Shown here piece by piece: positions 46,615-59,113 of a DNA stretch of 64,000 bases. This DNA comes from Gibbula magus. Its lineage: Eukaryota > Mollusca > Gastropoda > Trochida > Trochidae. How positions within the stretch are numbered: the first letter of the stretch is position 1; each line of letters begins with the position of its first letter. The notes below the pieces were generated by a model. The model had not been told where the DNA came from, searched no databases, and worked only from the letters and a program-made list of their open reading frames with translations. The stretch is taken from assembly GCA_936450465.1 (NCBI GenBank), contig OW388291.1:34138656-34202655 (forward strand), read 5' to 3'. The translations under genes were made by a program, and so were the position numbers.

Positions 46615-46867
46615 GGGGGCGGGATAGCGCAGTGGTTAGCGCGTTGGGCTTCGAATCAATTTAAGGATTCGAATCCCGCCAGGGGCTCGGCAGCTTTGCT
46701 GTGGAGAACAGTTCTACATGCAGTAAGGTTTGGGTGCAATGCTATATTGAATGTCAGTGCCGATTCTCGCAGGTTTCACCGCGATGCATAGCCATTTCTC
46801 CCTGCAACAATACTTACAGCCGTGACATAAGAGAAATACCTTTGAAAGCGGCGTTAAATCCCAACAC
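46615..46867 (+). mobile_element. tRNA-derived SINE, copy 4, plus strand
   Basis: The Pol III head is the best preserved of the four: A box tagcgcagtggttagcgcg from 46625 and B box ggattcgaatccc at 46665-46677. The body then matches the reverse complement of copies 1-3 (ttctacatgcagtaaggtttgggtgcaatgct...) with an internal deletion, ending gcggcgttaaatcccaac. No clear target duplication. Confidence 0.88.
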
Positions 46868-48869
46868 ATGTGCTGTCCGATTCTGAAAATGGATTTATGT
46901 ATATTGTTTCCTTTTAGGATTACCGTAGTTAAATATATCCACACAAAAATAAATAAAACAGATATACCAAGTTATATTCCTGTTGGACTCGATCATTGAA
47001 TTATATTCTTTTAACAAAACGTTATTAAAATGTACATGTTGTAGATACTTCTGATAGTTCTGGAAAAAAAACATTTTTCAAGCATTTGTAAATCCTAATT
47101 CTGCCCTTGCGTTGTTTCAACTGACGTCAATATATGTAAATCGGATCTGTGGTTCGTTAGGTTGGACAATACGCTCTCTTCCAAAGTATAAATACCTTTA
47201 TCAAATTTCTTTTGCAACAGGCAAAAACTAATCATTTGATTAAGGTAACAAAGCTTGGATATTGGAAAGTAGGGATATCGGTTCACGGCAGTACAGAGTC
47301 TGTGACAAGAGTACCCAAGGGTTAATAGTTGTGTTACCCGAATGATACAGAATTCGATGTTTACTTTTGTCTGACAATACATCGACTTATATTCATGGTG
47401 GAATGTAAATTTGCGGACTAATTGTATATATAGATGTAAATCACATAGAAGGAAATCTGGATTTGACATACATGTATACATGTGCACATGTGTGTAAATG
47501 AAACTAACACTAGAGAATTACGAGGAATTCTAGTACCCCTGTCCTCTACCACTACTTGAGTGGTCTGATCCCTTTAAAAGTCCAGAATATTTATACCTAA
47601 CTGCATGGCTCTATCGACTTAAAGGAATTTCAGTTCAAATAACAGTATTACCCTCAAACTGGATCCTTGGGTAAATTCTGTAGCAGTTCAGGAACCAAGC
47701 CGGCCTTGAAGGACTCTATTAACAAAGATCGAACATTGATCAGGCTGGCAAATGGTTTCCTATCGGCATTTGTAGCACAGCTGATCAGGAGAGACCTTTG
47801 GGAATCGGAAAGTAGCCAGACTGCGCAAGTACTGCCCCTTGGCCATGTTCTGGCTTTCAGAGCAGCGGGATAAGTGAGTTAGTCTTATTCGAGCTTCAGG
47901 AATTCACGCATTGACCCAGTTCTTCAAGCTCTTAAAACCACAGTGACCCAGGAGGCAGCCTGATCGAAGGAAGCAACTTTCATTCAATTGTCTGCCTCGT
48001 ATCCAATTGTCGTCTGCCATCTTCCATTTTTCGGCATTTCTATGAACAATGGCGCCATTCATGAACACTGGCCTAAAGCATGAATGCGATGCACATATAG
48101 TATAGGTAGGTAGTTAGGTATCGGTCTTCAGAATCGGTGAAGAAGATTGTTGATATTTTAACAACGTCGTTGGATTCACCCTCGCATGTTTCCTCGATGG
48201 TCTTGGTAATACGTAGCAAATCTGCTGAGTCTCGTGTTGACTTTCCATTAAAGCTGCAAACCGCAAACCAACTTGGTTTGCAGGAAAACTAATTTGCATA
48301 TGTTGGTGTTCAGCAGTTCACGTGGAATGGGTGACACGAGCATATAACAATACAACCAGGGAACCTCAAGTGAAGTCTGGAGGAAATTTAGTCTGACGCC
48401 ATGATAGCCATGTTAAATGGAAAATGATACTTATTGGCATTCTTATGAAGACATTCGGATGTGGACAAATGGCATGCGATTAGTTCCTGATATAATAGTG
48501 ACCATAAGGCTCCAGCTAAATTGATCTCCGGACCTGTTCACAGCACATACAGAGACGCAATTGTCCTGCTCTGCCAAATTGCTGCCATGGGCATTGTTGT
48601 CCATAACTTATAGCGCCGAGAGACAGATCATATTCTGTATTGCCTGGATCTGTCTTTCTGGCTGCTTCATTCAGGCTAGCATCTCCCCAGCATATGCAGG
48701 ATATGGAGGACAAGCGCTATGTCGCACGCAGGGGTTCTTAGCTTAACTGCTTTTATCAGAAAAAATAGAAAACTCTTTGCATTCAAAAGCAACATGTAAC
48801 ATTGGTGTAGTTGGTAGGATACTACCCGCCACTGTTTTGCTCAAAACTATTATATTGACTTGGTTATCA
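46868..48869. other. No recognised gene
   Basis: The 47095-47487 minus ORF (130 codons) and the 47667-47873 plus ORF have no family features and no plausible splice context. Base composition in 47650-48720 is more even than the surroundings, so a degraded coding relic cannot be excluded. Confidence 0.35.
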
Positions 48870-49430
48870 TTACATGTGACATGTAGAACAAAATACATGA
48901 CATGTCATGCTCAACATGTTCATAATAAACCATTGCATGTTCTTTATGCTTGTCAATATACAAAAATCATATGGAGACAATTAACAGAATGGCTTGCAAA
49001 TTACACTGAAGGAAATATTGATTTTAATGAAGAAAATATACTATTTGGATTTAAGGGAATTAATAATAACCCTTTAAACGCAATAATGCTTGTTATAAAA
49101 TCGATGCTTTATAGATGCAGTATTAAGAAAAAGAAACCAAATTTCAAACCTATACAACATGAAATATTAAGATATTATCAAACAACTAAATTCATTGCAT
49201 TCTCCAACTGTAAATATGCAAGCTCTCACACCTTCTGGTCATCTCTCCATATGCTTTAAAAAAATCCTGTATAATAACTTAAATGTGACATCTGAATGGC
49301 ACATGTATGTGTATCTATATGCGCATGTATTTTATGTCAATACTGTTCTAAGTGAATGGAAATGTACTGAAAAAAATGGAAATAAAAAAACCCAAAAAAA
49401 ACCCCAACATAATAATAATAAAAAACATGT
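48777..49430 (+). mobile_element. LINE 3' end (zf-RVT-like C-terminus with A-rich tail)
   Basis: ORF 48777-49259 contains HVLYACQYTKIIWRQLTEWL then ENILFGFKG...NAIMLVIKSMLYRC and ends with FWSSLHML, matching in order the region after the reverse transcriptase in L1/Tx1-like elements (H-x-x-x-x-C, W, ILFG, aliphatic K-x-x-x-Y-R). The stop is followed by an A-rich tail (49365-49430). A 5'-truncated copy. Confidence 0.65.
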
Positions 49431-50130
49431 TCATAATCGTTGGCTCTGTCCGTCAACACATCATTTCAGGAGCAGAACTCGAAAACCTTAACTAACATTT
49501 AGTCTATGGAAATTATTATAATAGTACCTTCATCCTTTTGATTATAATATTTTTAATACTTTCAGTTCAATATTCATGTATTCAGTTTATCTATAATTGC
49601 TGAATAAAGATCTAGGCTGTACTAAAAGCTCTTATTGTTTTACAGTCGTAGGGCAGGACTGTCGTTAACCACTTGGTATATTGACTATTCATCACATCTC
49701 GTTGTCCTTTTGGGGTTTTCAATTTTCAATATTTGTTTCATTTTGGCTGTTTCCACGGAAACAACTTAGACATTTGGCCAATAGCTAAACGAAACTTGGT
49801 TTATGATCATTTCATTAACAGCTTCACGAGTCAAGAATGTGTCAAAATGAAACGACTGCTGATAATGATGCTTGATAATATTTTTACTTGCTGAGATTTC
49901 TTTTAGTTAGTGTTCAAATAGCTGCACAACGCACAGGACAAACATAACCATTTACCTATAATTTAAAAGGCTATCTCGATACGTCATTTATTAATGTCTC
50001 TTAGTCTAATATCATGGTTTGAGAGGTCATTTAAAATAACTACATGCATTCATACAACATTATTCACACAATCAGTTTCAATTTTATACCGCTGATATGG
50101 AAATGAACTCCGTCCGGGTTTCGTTTCGAA
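49431..50130. other. Non-coding, includes a diverged copy of the following tandem repeat
   Basis: 49710-49775 (cttttggggttttcaattttcaatatttg... ggctgtttccacggaaac) is a partial relative of the unit at 50131. Confidence 0.5.
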
Positions 50131-50430
50131 CCAGAACTCAAAACAGGCCTAGCTCAATGAAACTTGGAATGTGGGACAATCATAATGTGTATTTGTGCCT
50201 TTTGGGGTTTTCAAATACTTTGGAATTTTGTTTTTAGCTATTTCCATGGAAACATAGCTTAACATTTTGTTTCTGAACCAGAACTCAACTGTAAGACCTA
50301 GCTCAATGAAACATGGTATATGAAACAATCATCATGTCTATATAGATGTGTTTTGTTTTTTCCCACCTTTTTCATAAGGACTTTTATTTTTAGACATTTC
50401 CATGGGAAAACATCATCTGGATCCCGGAAC
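50131..50430. repeat. Two tandem copies of a ~147-bp unit
   Basis: Units begin 'aaccagaactcaa' at 50131 and 50278, share 'gcctagctcaatgaaac' and end near 'tttccatggaaac'. They are diverged, so the duplication is old. A partial third copy lies upstream at 49710. Confidence 0.7.
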
Positions 50431-50807
50431 AAAACTCAAATGCTATTTACAATTTCACTTCCAGATCAGATCTTGAAAACTGTTAGGCAGAGATTAATAC
50501 AGGGTATATCAAATTAATTCTCAGTGAAGAGAGTTCATTTTGTGTTCTTAAAATATTCTTTAAGATTTGTTCTATTATTGTCTTGACAAATACATCAGCA
50601 ACGTCAAATCAATGCATTTTTAATATAGAATACCGTCATGTAGGAAGCTGGATCTAAAAACAACGTGCAGAGTGCGGGGGATAAAGATCGATCATGTCAG
50701 CTGATTGTTGTTTCACTTCTACTAGATTGACGTACGATCTTCAACACTACATAGAATATTCTGGGCAGAGATAAATATAAAATACGATTTTGCCTGTACA
50801 TTATATA

Positions 50808-51740
50808 TGAATATTGCCGATGCATTTTTCCCACACATAAATGTTGCTTATGCATCATCACAATACAAGAACATTACTCATGCAATATCCACTGTCCAAA
50901 TACATAATTACTAGGGGTGACTATTGACCCAAAGAGACTATTGCGATAGCGATAGTCTATTGCCACTTACTATTGCGATAGCGATAGACTATTGTAACTC
51001 ACTATTGCAATAACTATTGCGGTAGAGTTTTTTGTACAAATACGCAATAATCAGCTAGATTTTTTTATAGTTAATAGAAGAAATGTTTAATTGATGCAAG
51101 GACTATGGAACCAAAATCAGTAAAGAAATTATAAATGAAAATATTTTTTGTCATTTTCCTATCACTAGTTCTTCCCTTTTGACATTCTAAAATGAACAAT
51201 CTTGAATTAAATGCAGTGAGGCTTGTGTAAATCATTCATAATTAAGGGAAATTTTAAAGTTTCGATAGTATTGATAGTTAACCTGACTATTGCGATAGCG
51301 ATAGTGTTTTTGTATATACTATCGATATAGTACTATTGCCAAGCCAACTATTGCGATGCATCGATAGTTCGATGTATTGTTACACCCCTAATAATTACTG
51401 CCGATGCATTGTCCAAACACATAAATATTGCCTATATAGATGCATTATCCAAACACATGAATATTGCCTATATACATGTAGATGCATTATCAAAATACAT
51501 GAATATTGCCTATATACATGTAGATGCATTATCAAAATACATGAATATTGCCAATGTGTTACCCAAAATACATGAATATTGCCTATGCATTTTGGCCAAA
51601 TGCATACTTACTACCAATGCATTATCCATGTGTATGAAATTGCCTATGCATTTTGGCCAAATGCATAATTACTACTAATGCATTATACATGTGCATGAAT
51701 ATTGCCCATGCATGTTGGTCAAATACATAACATATTCTCA
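50808..51740. repeat. Minisatellite of 'gcat...acatgaatattgcc' units, interrupted by a hAT MITE
   Basis: Irregular units of about 30-50 bp built on 'gatgcattatccaaatacatgaatattgcc' run from 50808 to 50911 and again from 51391 to 51740. Two adjacent 46-bp units at 51440-51535 are nearly identical. The open frames here (51336-51575, 51409-51678) are products of the repeat, not genes. Confidence 0.8.
50912..51390. mobile_element. 479-bp hAT-type MITE
   Basis: Perfect 8-bp target duplications ataattac (50904-50911 and 51391-51398) flank TAGGGGTGA... and ...TTACACCCCTA. The interior repeats 'ctattgcgatagcgatag' several times near both ends. An 8-bp duplication with TAGGGGTGTAAC-like ends is characteristic of hAT elements. 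Confidence 0.9.
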
Positions 51741-52412
51741 TATTAAAAATGCTAATGGTCCGAATGCATTGTCTAACCACCTCATTTTCCCTCAAATATA
51801 AATAAATATTGTTTTATATAGGACATTATGCACAGGACATATGTTCAAAGCGCTGTACAAATCAATGGTAAGTTATGATAAGAAATTTAATGTCTGGATA
51901 ACACTTTTGAAGAAATATAGGCTTTTGTCTACGTTTTACTCGTGTTAAATTTCACATTGAATGCACTTTTTCATATTTACGATGTTGTTTAGATAATCAA
52001 AATGCAATACACCTGAATACCTAGCTGCATACTGTCCGCTAACACCTACACTAAATAACGGTATATTACACTTCTACCAACTTATTGCTGGCTGTAACCG
52101 ATTTGAGAATATATATACGATATTAATTTAAAGTAAAATGTTTGATCTGAATATTCCAGATGCAATCTAATTGTCTGAATTATGTATTCACGTATTCTAA
52201 CTGAATACACCCGAAGCTTATTAGCTTATTTAAACTTCCTGGTTGTGTTTCGTACCACTGGGGCATATGGATTGAGATAGTTGTTCATAGTTAATAAAAA
52301 TGCTACAGACAGGAATTTTATGAACTGCCCTCAGTCACCATCCCTAAATCGTAGGCCTACTCTTCTGTACAGACCACCCCACTCGGTTCAGGGGAATCAA
52401 GGTAATTATCTG

Positions 52413-52413
<1 letters not shown>
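51741..52413. other. No recognised content
   Basis: AT-rich intergenic sequence. Confidence 0.5.

Positions 52414-52448
<35 letters not shown>
52414..52448. repeat. 35-base poly-C run
   Basis: An uninterrupted C35 (G35 on the minus strand). It creates a proline or glycine run in overlapping frames; those ORFs are not genes. The length may be misestimated by sequencing, and the G strand could form quadruplex structure. Confidence 0.95.
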
Positions 52449-53516
52449 ATATCCCCTGGTACTGATACAGATGGGTGGGTGTTGAACCCATTCGCTACCT
52501 CAAGTACTTTCATAATACAGTACGTATACACCTGCCCTGCCCTCAAACTTGCACATGCCTGTCTTGAGACTTGATAATCCGGTTCAAGAAAACCATACAA
52601 ACCGGTTTGAGAAGGTCTGTCGTACCCTTCTGTCTGCCGTGAAATATGCAATTTACAGTAACCACGTCGGGGGCAGTTAGACATGATGAAACCTACATGT
52701 GTACACATTTCCGCTTCACTGTCAGAAATACTGTCTTTAAAGCTAAAATTGTGCAGACAGGTACTGTACCATGCACCTAGGGGTCAAAGTTTGAAGCGGA
52801 CATTACCCCCCTAAAAATATATGTAAAATAGACGTCCTCGCCGAAACGATCCGCTTTTGGTGAAAAGTTCACCTTAGAACTGTTCACACAGTACAAGGAC
52901 TCAATTTAATATAAGTAATAAGTAATATAAGTCCTTGAACAATGCACAGTGAAAACTTCTGACAGTGAAACTTGATACCCGGATCCCTGAGTATACAACA
53001 ACTTCAGAATGTATTATTTTTTAAAAATTTATAAATTTCTTTGGGGAATATGTCTTCGCCATTCATATTTGGTCACCTTAAGATATTGTTTAAAGTCATA
53101 CAACAATTGCTCGATATTAGGACGATCATGTGATGGATTTTCTTCAAATTAAGTGTCATGTCATGTTGGTCTCGTATAACACTGGTCGAGTCTGGTGACT
53201 GACCTTGGGTTATTTAAGTCACAGCGAGGGTTAATGCGACATTTTGAACCATTTGAATTTTCAAATTTTTTTAAACGCATGGTGGCGGCACCCCTCAAGG
53301 TCAACTTTGGTGACCTTAGCCGTAATTGTAAGGTGACGGCACTTTTTAATGACAAGTGTTTAAGGTGAAGTCCTCAACTTTGTGATGTGATATTTGATAT
53401 TTTTTATTAAGTATATAGGTTCTGGCCTACTTCAGTTCACATATACACGTCATTAGAAAATAAAAAAATATTAGTTCAATTGTCCAACCATCAGGTCTCG
53501 TATGGGAAAAAAAACA
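52449..53516. other. No recognised content
   Basis: Short ORFs only. Confidence 0.5.
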
Positions 53517-53628
53517 ATTGTTGATAATCTTACGATGATTTATTCATATTCACTAGCTAACTTTCGACCCATCGAAATTCGAAAGCTATAGCTAGTGAAT
53601 ATGATTAAATCATCGTGAGATTTTCAAC
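53517..53628. repeat. 112-bp foldback repeat
   Basis: gttgataatcttacgatgatttattcatattcactagcta on the left pairs with tagctagtgaatatgattaaatcatcgtgagattttcaac on the right; a (TA)n microsatellite (53633-53654) follows. Confidence 0.85.
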
Positions 53629-53654
53629 AACTGTATATATATATATATATATAT

Positions 53655-54950
53655 CAGTTTGAATTAAGAAAAGCCTGGTGAGCTACAGAGCCAATGACTT
53701 TTTTTTACAAAAGTTGAAACAATTAGGACTCCAATAAGCAACACAATATGTAACTAGATAGGTTTTACGTACGTGAGACTACAGCAGCCACGAGGTGATG
53801 ATTATGCATTGAATAATAATTAATATACCTATATTTGACATAATGTCACGTATCTGTGAGATGAAAGTTCACGGGACGCCAGTATAACTCTCGCGCTCTG
53901 GCATGTTCTGTAACAAAAAAGTAAAGCTTTCAAAGATGAGAAAAATATTCTTTTCAAATAGCTCGTAGTCCTTAACACTGTTTGCAAAGTTATTGGTCCG
54001 AATGTCAGTCCGAATGAACCACTGAACTTGACCGTGATGTGCAAAATAAAACTTTGAATGTAAATTGTCACGAAATAACTTCCTTGTCATCAGTTCAAAG
54101 CGGTGTTGCCTGTCTGTCACTCCGAGTTGACTTTGGAACTTGACCACAAACCATCATGTTTTCCTCAAACCAGTTTATAAACACATGTTCACATTAAATA
54201 GTTTGTCATTGTCATAATTCATATCATTGACTCACCGTCAATCATAATTTTATAAACTTTACCATACTCAAATAACTTTACAAGCAGATAATTTATTTAT
54301 GTCCTAGTTACCAAGAAATAATAAAATGATATATGAAATATAATAAATTACAATATGTATTCCGACCAATCGCTGCGATCATAAACTGAAATACAAAAGA
54401 AAGTACACCCCTCAGTTGGTTTTATCAAAGACGTATATGATGTTCAATTAAAAATAACTTAAATGTTCGACGTCGTACTCTAAAACTGAAAAGTGCAGGT
54501 ATTTAGACAACGGCCAATGAATACTTCTACGTGTTTTTTTTTTAATTTCTTTAAAAAATAATATTTTGAGTTTCTAAATTTTTCAAAAAATATTTTGGAT
54601 AAAACACAACTGTTCATCGACATTTAAAGCATCTATTTTGTGAAAATCATTAAATGTGCCTCGTTCTGCACACATTTACAACATTTTAAACATGGTAGGG
54701 GTCATGATGGTGTAAATTTAATTTCTTGCCCCTGTCTCCATTAAACAAAGATATTCTAACTAAAAATTAACCAGTCACCAATGTCATTCATTCAAACTAC
54801 TGCAGATATGAGTTGTTGTATCATGCCATAATACAATACATCTAAAAATTAATATTGAAAAAAATCGAAATCAACTGAGGTGTGTACTTTCTTTTGTACT
54901 CCAGTTTATAACGTAACATTGTAAAAATTCAAAATGTACAGAATGCATCG
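53655..54950. other. No recognised content
   Basis: AT-rich. ORFs 53829-54147 (minus) overlap in two frames without family features. 'agttgaattttcgatt-like' or other repeats not evident; 54400 and 54890 share an inverted 'aaagaaagtacacccctcagttg / caactgaggtgtgtactttctttt' pair. Confidence 0.4.
54385..54902. mobile_element. ~0.5 kb element bounded by ~23-bp inverted repeats
   Basis: acaaaagaaagtacacccctcagttg (54393-54418) is inverted at 54873-54898 (caactgaggtgtgtactttcttttgt) with one difference. The ~455 bp between them are non-coding and AT-rich. This is the layout of a non-autonomous TIR element; the target duplication is unclear ('gaaata/ctccag' flanks). Confidence 0.6.
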
Positions 54951-55085
54951 CAACAATAAGATAAGATAAGATAAACTTTATTATCCCAGATGGGAAATTT
55001 GTCTTACACTCAAAGAGTCTTTGGTAGAATACAATACAAAATAACAATACATGAATACAATATACACAAAACAATAATAACATAC
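54951..55085 (-). mobile_element. LINE 3' tail fragment, minus strand
   Basis: On the minus strand, gggataataaagtttatcttatcttatctta is a typical 3' terminus of CR1/L2- or RTE-like LINEs with a short ATCTT-type tandem tail. Upstream of it (minus) lies 'tctttgagtgtaagacaaatttcccatct'. No coding part remains. Confidence 0.6.
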
Positions 55086-58000
55086 ATTGTGTTGATGGGT
55101 ACTAAATGACATCTATATATATATATATATGGCATACTTTAATAGACCTATTTGTCTGCATGGCTGATCAAGTGGCTACTGACAAGTCCGAATTATTTGG
55201 AGAAATATTCAGACCGTTACTTCTCTATATGCATATCAAGGAAATAAAAAATAAAGTCTGGGTCTTTTAACAGCTATGTTGATATTTAATGGAAGCGAAA
55301 TCTTAGGAATACGATTTTTAAGGGTAAAACTGATTAATCTATAGTGAGATTTTATATATTATACCACTTAGTTTATACAGGTAGTTTAGAAGGTATGTTT
55401 TAAGAGATAAACTGCATTGGCATTAACTTGCTCTCAATGGCTGCAATAAAGCCGTGAGACAAGCAGCGTTAAACAATGTCTCATTCAGTCACTCGATTTG
55501 TAAGGCAACAAGTAGAAAGTTTTGAGAAAGAGATTTTACTTCTGTAAACAGGGTGTTAATTGTTCGTGTTAATATCATGCTTTGACAAGACTGCACACGT
55601 ATCTCTACCTGCTATTGATTTGTGTTAAAGGCATGGACAAGTTTGAAAATAAAACCGCGGGGGTCGGCGGACATGCCCATGTATATATACTTACATCGCA
55701 ATGGACCCTGACGTCTTATTGGTTTAACGCTTTTGGACTAATAACTACTGTATTCGGCAATTAAACGAATTGCATGAAATCAGCCTTTAGTCATACTTTT
55801 AATTGTTCCGATTAAATTTATAAAATAGTTATGGTCGTGATCGTTATGTGCCGTTGAGACAAAATATGTACATAATGACGAAACTGAATTGAGATTTTGT
55901 GATATATATTATATAAGAAATCAAAACGATTTGTCGGACGTCATAATTGAGATGTAATAAATCTAATCACGTAATTTTAGGTCTCGTAATGACACGATCT
56001 CAACAGTGCATGTACGTGGAGTTCGGAGCTCTATAATCGCGCCAATCGCGAGCACGGGCATGCAAGTTGTATATAGCGGTAAGACGGGCACCTGTCAAAT
56101 ACATCGACCATGATTGAGGGCGTCCCATGTCAATTTCGAGTACAATCGATTACTGGCTATCTGCACGGACTTGGCTGTGAGGCAGTAATGCAGCCCCATT
56201 AAGTATACTGACGCTATGATGAAACTCTATGAGCCATAGCTCTGATCATTTAAAGTGTAAATGCGATTCTCCTGTTAACCAAGGGTGACTTGTGTGCTGA
56301 ACGAAAGCAAGAAGAACAATTTAGAGCAAACTCACGCAAACCATGTATACAGAGAAACATGTTAAAATTCAGTAAAACGCGCCTCAATTAGTGAACTTGT
56401 AAGTCGTGGCGATTCCATGCTACTGCATACGTAATAACGTTAACCCCTTTGGTGCCAGCATGCATTACGTGGACCATCGTCTGAGTGCATAGTGTGTGAT
56501 TTCATTGACTATGTATACATTCAATATTATTCTACTCAACTCTGCAAGAAATTTACGTTCGACACATTTTATTAAACTTCGTGTTATATTTATGACCTTC
56601 TCAAAGATGAGACTGCACTAAGAACATTTTAGTAAAGAGTCTAAATCTTTAGTAAATGAAATCCAACATCAACTGTTCCAACAACCCTTGAACCAGTGAT
56701 TCGATTGTTTATTTTTCATAGTTTAGTATCTTATTGAAACTGATAGTGATACAGTGTATTGATCAACGTTGGAAAGTGACGCAAATGCAATTAAAGTCAT
56801 GTTTTATACCTGTAACCATTTCGTATGCGGTTAAAGGATGGATGCAATTATTATATTATTAATTATAGTTTATATTGCTCTTCAGAATTAACCCCATACA
56901 GGTAGTGAAATAGGCATTGAATAATATATAACGCATGTTGAACATATTTCATCTTCATAATTTCTTTCAATGATTCCTATCCCAAATCTTAATTGTTTTG
57001 TTGATTATAAATTACAACAGGTGTTGTAAACATTGATAGCTTACACACAGACAAAGAGACATCTTGATCTTGGTCCAACATGCGGACGTTGCCTTGATGC
57101 CGATGATGATGAAATCGCTGTCAATGGCGACAGCTTGTAAGTCAATGCTTTTATTTTTAACACCGCGGTTATTTTCAGTGGGTAACGTACAAATATCATC
57201 TAAAAGCGATTTTCCAAAACTGTCGTGTGTATTTCGCAGCAATTAGCAAGGCTCGGCTTGCCGCACGTAAATCTAGAGCGATACATCAGAAGATTAAATT
57301 ATTTCTAAAAATAGCACTAAAATCGATATGGGGCTTCCCCATCGCTACATTAGAATGTGTGTTGCGCGGACAGTTTATCGATCGGAGAAGGTATGCTGGG
57401 TAATTTCATTGATAAATGAACGTCCCATGTTGCCACGTGGACTAACACACCAACTAAAATTGTTGTAATTTTCAAACAATTCCTCCAGAATCTTCAATAA
57501 AAATGAACAGATTTGACGCGGAATGTTCCTAAGCGTCAGTCGTCCTTGATTGCAAGGCTGTTTGTCAGTGGGCAAATGTTTGTATGTAAACCTAATATAA
57601 ATATTCATATCGCCTTAATGAATATTCATCGTGACCCTAACGACCTTGACCGTGCTGCAATGCCAACTGTCAATTACAGCCGGTAGCCTGCTTGGAAAAT
57701 TTAGTGCGACTTGTTATTTACAAAATATATCGGTCATACTGAAACAGTTTTATATCATTTGATTATAAATGAATATAAATATATGAAAACATTTCATGCG
57801 TCGGTGAACTTTGTGAGAAATATTGCCGATTGTTTTTAGTGGGTGTGACCCAAGTGACTATGGTCACGTGAGCAGTTACATTTATTCTCACCGTAAACGA
57901 AAGAACTGTCAATCGGTCGCTTTGTACGCCTGGCATCCGTACATATCTATTATATAAACATTAGAGAAACTTTTGAATTAAAGTGTAATTTGGAAACTTA

Positions 58001-58860
58001 CTGATCGGTGTTACCTTTTATAGCCCGTCCAAAAATTCGATTAACAAAAATGCTGAATCAACAAAATAAACATTTATTTCACAACATACAAGAAATATAT
58101 TTTCCCGATTAATTTGATTATGAATTCATTCATAGATTGAAATTGCATGAATACTAGTTGTTAGTGAAAGTTCAAAATTAGTGAACCAAATTGATCTGTG
58201 AAAAGTATGCACATTATAGACTGTATAGGTCTAATACTTTAATGTAGAAAATTGTTCATAATGGTGTGAACAGTTTTGAATGTTACAGGTTATATTTCAA
58301 ATGACGGTTTGTTATCGTGACCACCTGTTGATAAATTCATGTAAATAACTTTTAAAAAAAAACTAAAAACTGACTTCAAGTATTATGTATTCATTTAATC
58401 CGAGTTTACCTCTATAGTATATATATAATGCCTTCAGTCGTGTATCATTGAAATGCCTAAAATAATGTATATAAATATATAGGCCCTATTTATAAGTATG
58501 CCCTATCAAGTATTATAAACAAAACCCATTGTTCTTCACATGGTAGCTGTATTAAATAAATTAAGTTTTCACAGTCGGCTACAGGTATATACAGTATGAC
58601 ATAACAAAAGAACCTACTGCAAATGACGGGATCGTTACAAAACTTGCACCTATCCGTTTACACGCACCAGTGCTTGTTGAGTTGATCTGACGGCGCCAGG
58701 GTAACTGCGCATTTATATCGTAATATCCCAAATAGGACAAATGCAAGTGAAAGTTCACCAAAGTGCGCAATTATTTTGAAAACAGATAATGCATTTTAAT
58801 GATAAAACTATCTAATTTGTATTGTTAATGAACGAAAGTCTTCGTTTAGAAAAGTTGATT
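55086..58860. other. Mostly unassigned; short SINE-tail relic at 55433-55496
   Basis: ctctcaatggctgcaataaagccgtgagacaagcagcgttaaacaa at 55430-55476 resembles the 3' domain of molluscan SINEs. A possible plus exon 57051-57136 (acceptor ttacacacag, donor GTAAGT) is open (GPTCGRCLDADDDEIAVNG), but the opposite strand is open too; I do not call it. Otherwise AT-rich. Confidence 0.35.
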
Positions 58861-58867
58861 GGATGCA

Positions 58868-58918
58868 AGGGGGCGGGGCACCCCTGCATCTGAAGCAGGT
58901 AAAGTGCCACGCCCCCTT
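58868..58918. promoter_or_regulatory. GC-box inverted repeat upstream of Nova exon 1
   Basis: aagggggcggggcac and gtgccacgccccctt form an inverted repeat 196-246 bp before the start codon, each arm with a GGGCGG-type Sp1/KLF box. It is the only GC-rich patch in this AT-rich upstream region, so a promoter role is plausible. Confidence 0.4.
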
Positions 58919-59113
58919 CGATTTCCGTGGACTTTTAAATTGATACATTGATTATTCATAAACTTTTCTACAATCTTTGTCTCAATTTTAAGTATTTTAG
59001 GGAAAAACTAAGTAAAGAAACTGAAAATCGTGCGTGGATGCGCCCTGACAAGAAAGTCTCGTGACTCATGCGCTGTCGGCTGCGTTACCCCACGAGAACT
59101 GGGCGAACTCAGG

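Noticed and set aside
46615..46690. A genuine tRNA gene (A and B boxes present)
   Set aside because: No full cloverleaf can be drawn, and the sequence continues into the same body as the three other SINE copies.
47095..47487. Minus-strand ORF of 130 codons
   Set aside because: No recognisable motif, no splice logic, AT-rich composition like its non-coding neighbours.
51336..51678. Two overlapping repeat-protein ORFs
   Set aside because: They are translations of the minisatellite in two frames.
50808..51740. CRISPR-like array
   Set aside because: Repeat and spacer are not distinct, units vary in length, and the genome is eukaryotic.
52281..52708. Proline-rich and glycine-rich ORFs on both strands
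   Set aside because: Both are created by reading through the C35 homopolymer.
57012..57246. A coding exon at 57,051-57,136
   Set aside because: Good splice signals on the plus strand, but the minus strand is also open and has its own splice-like signals; neither peptide is recognisable.
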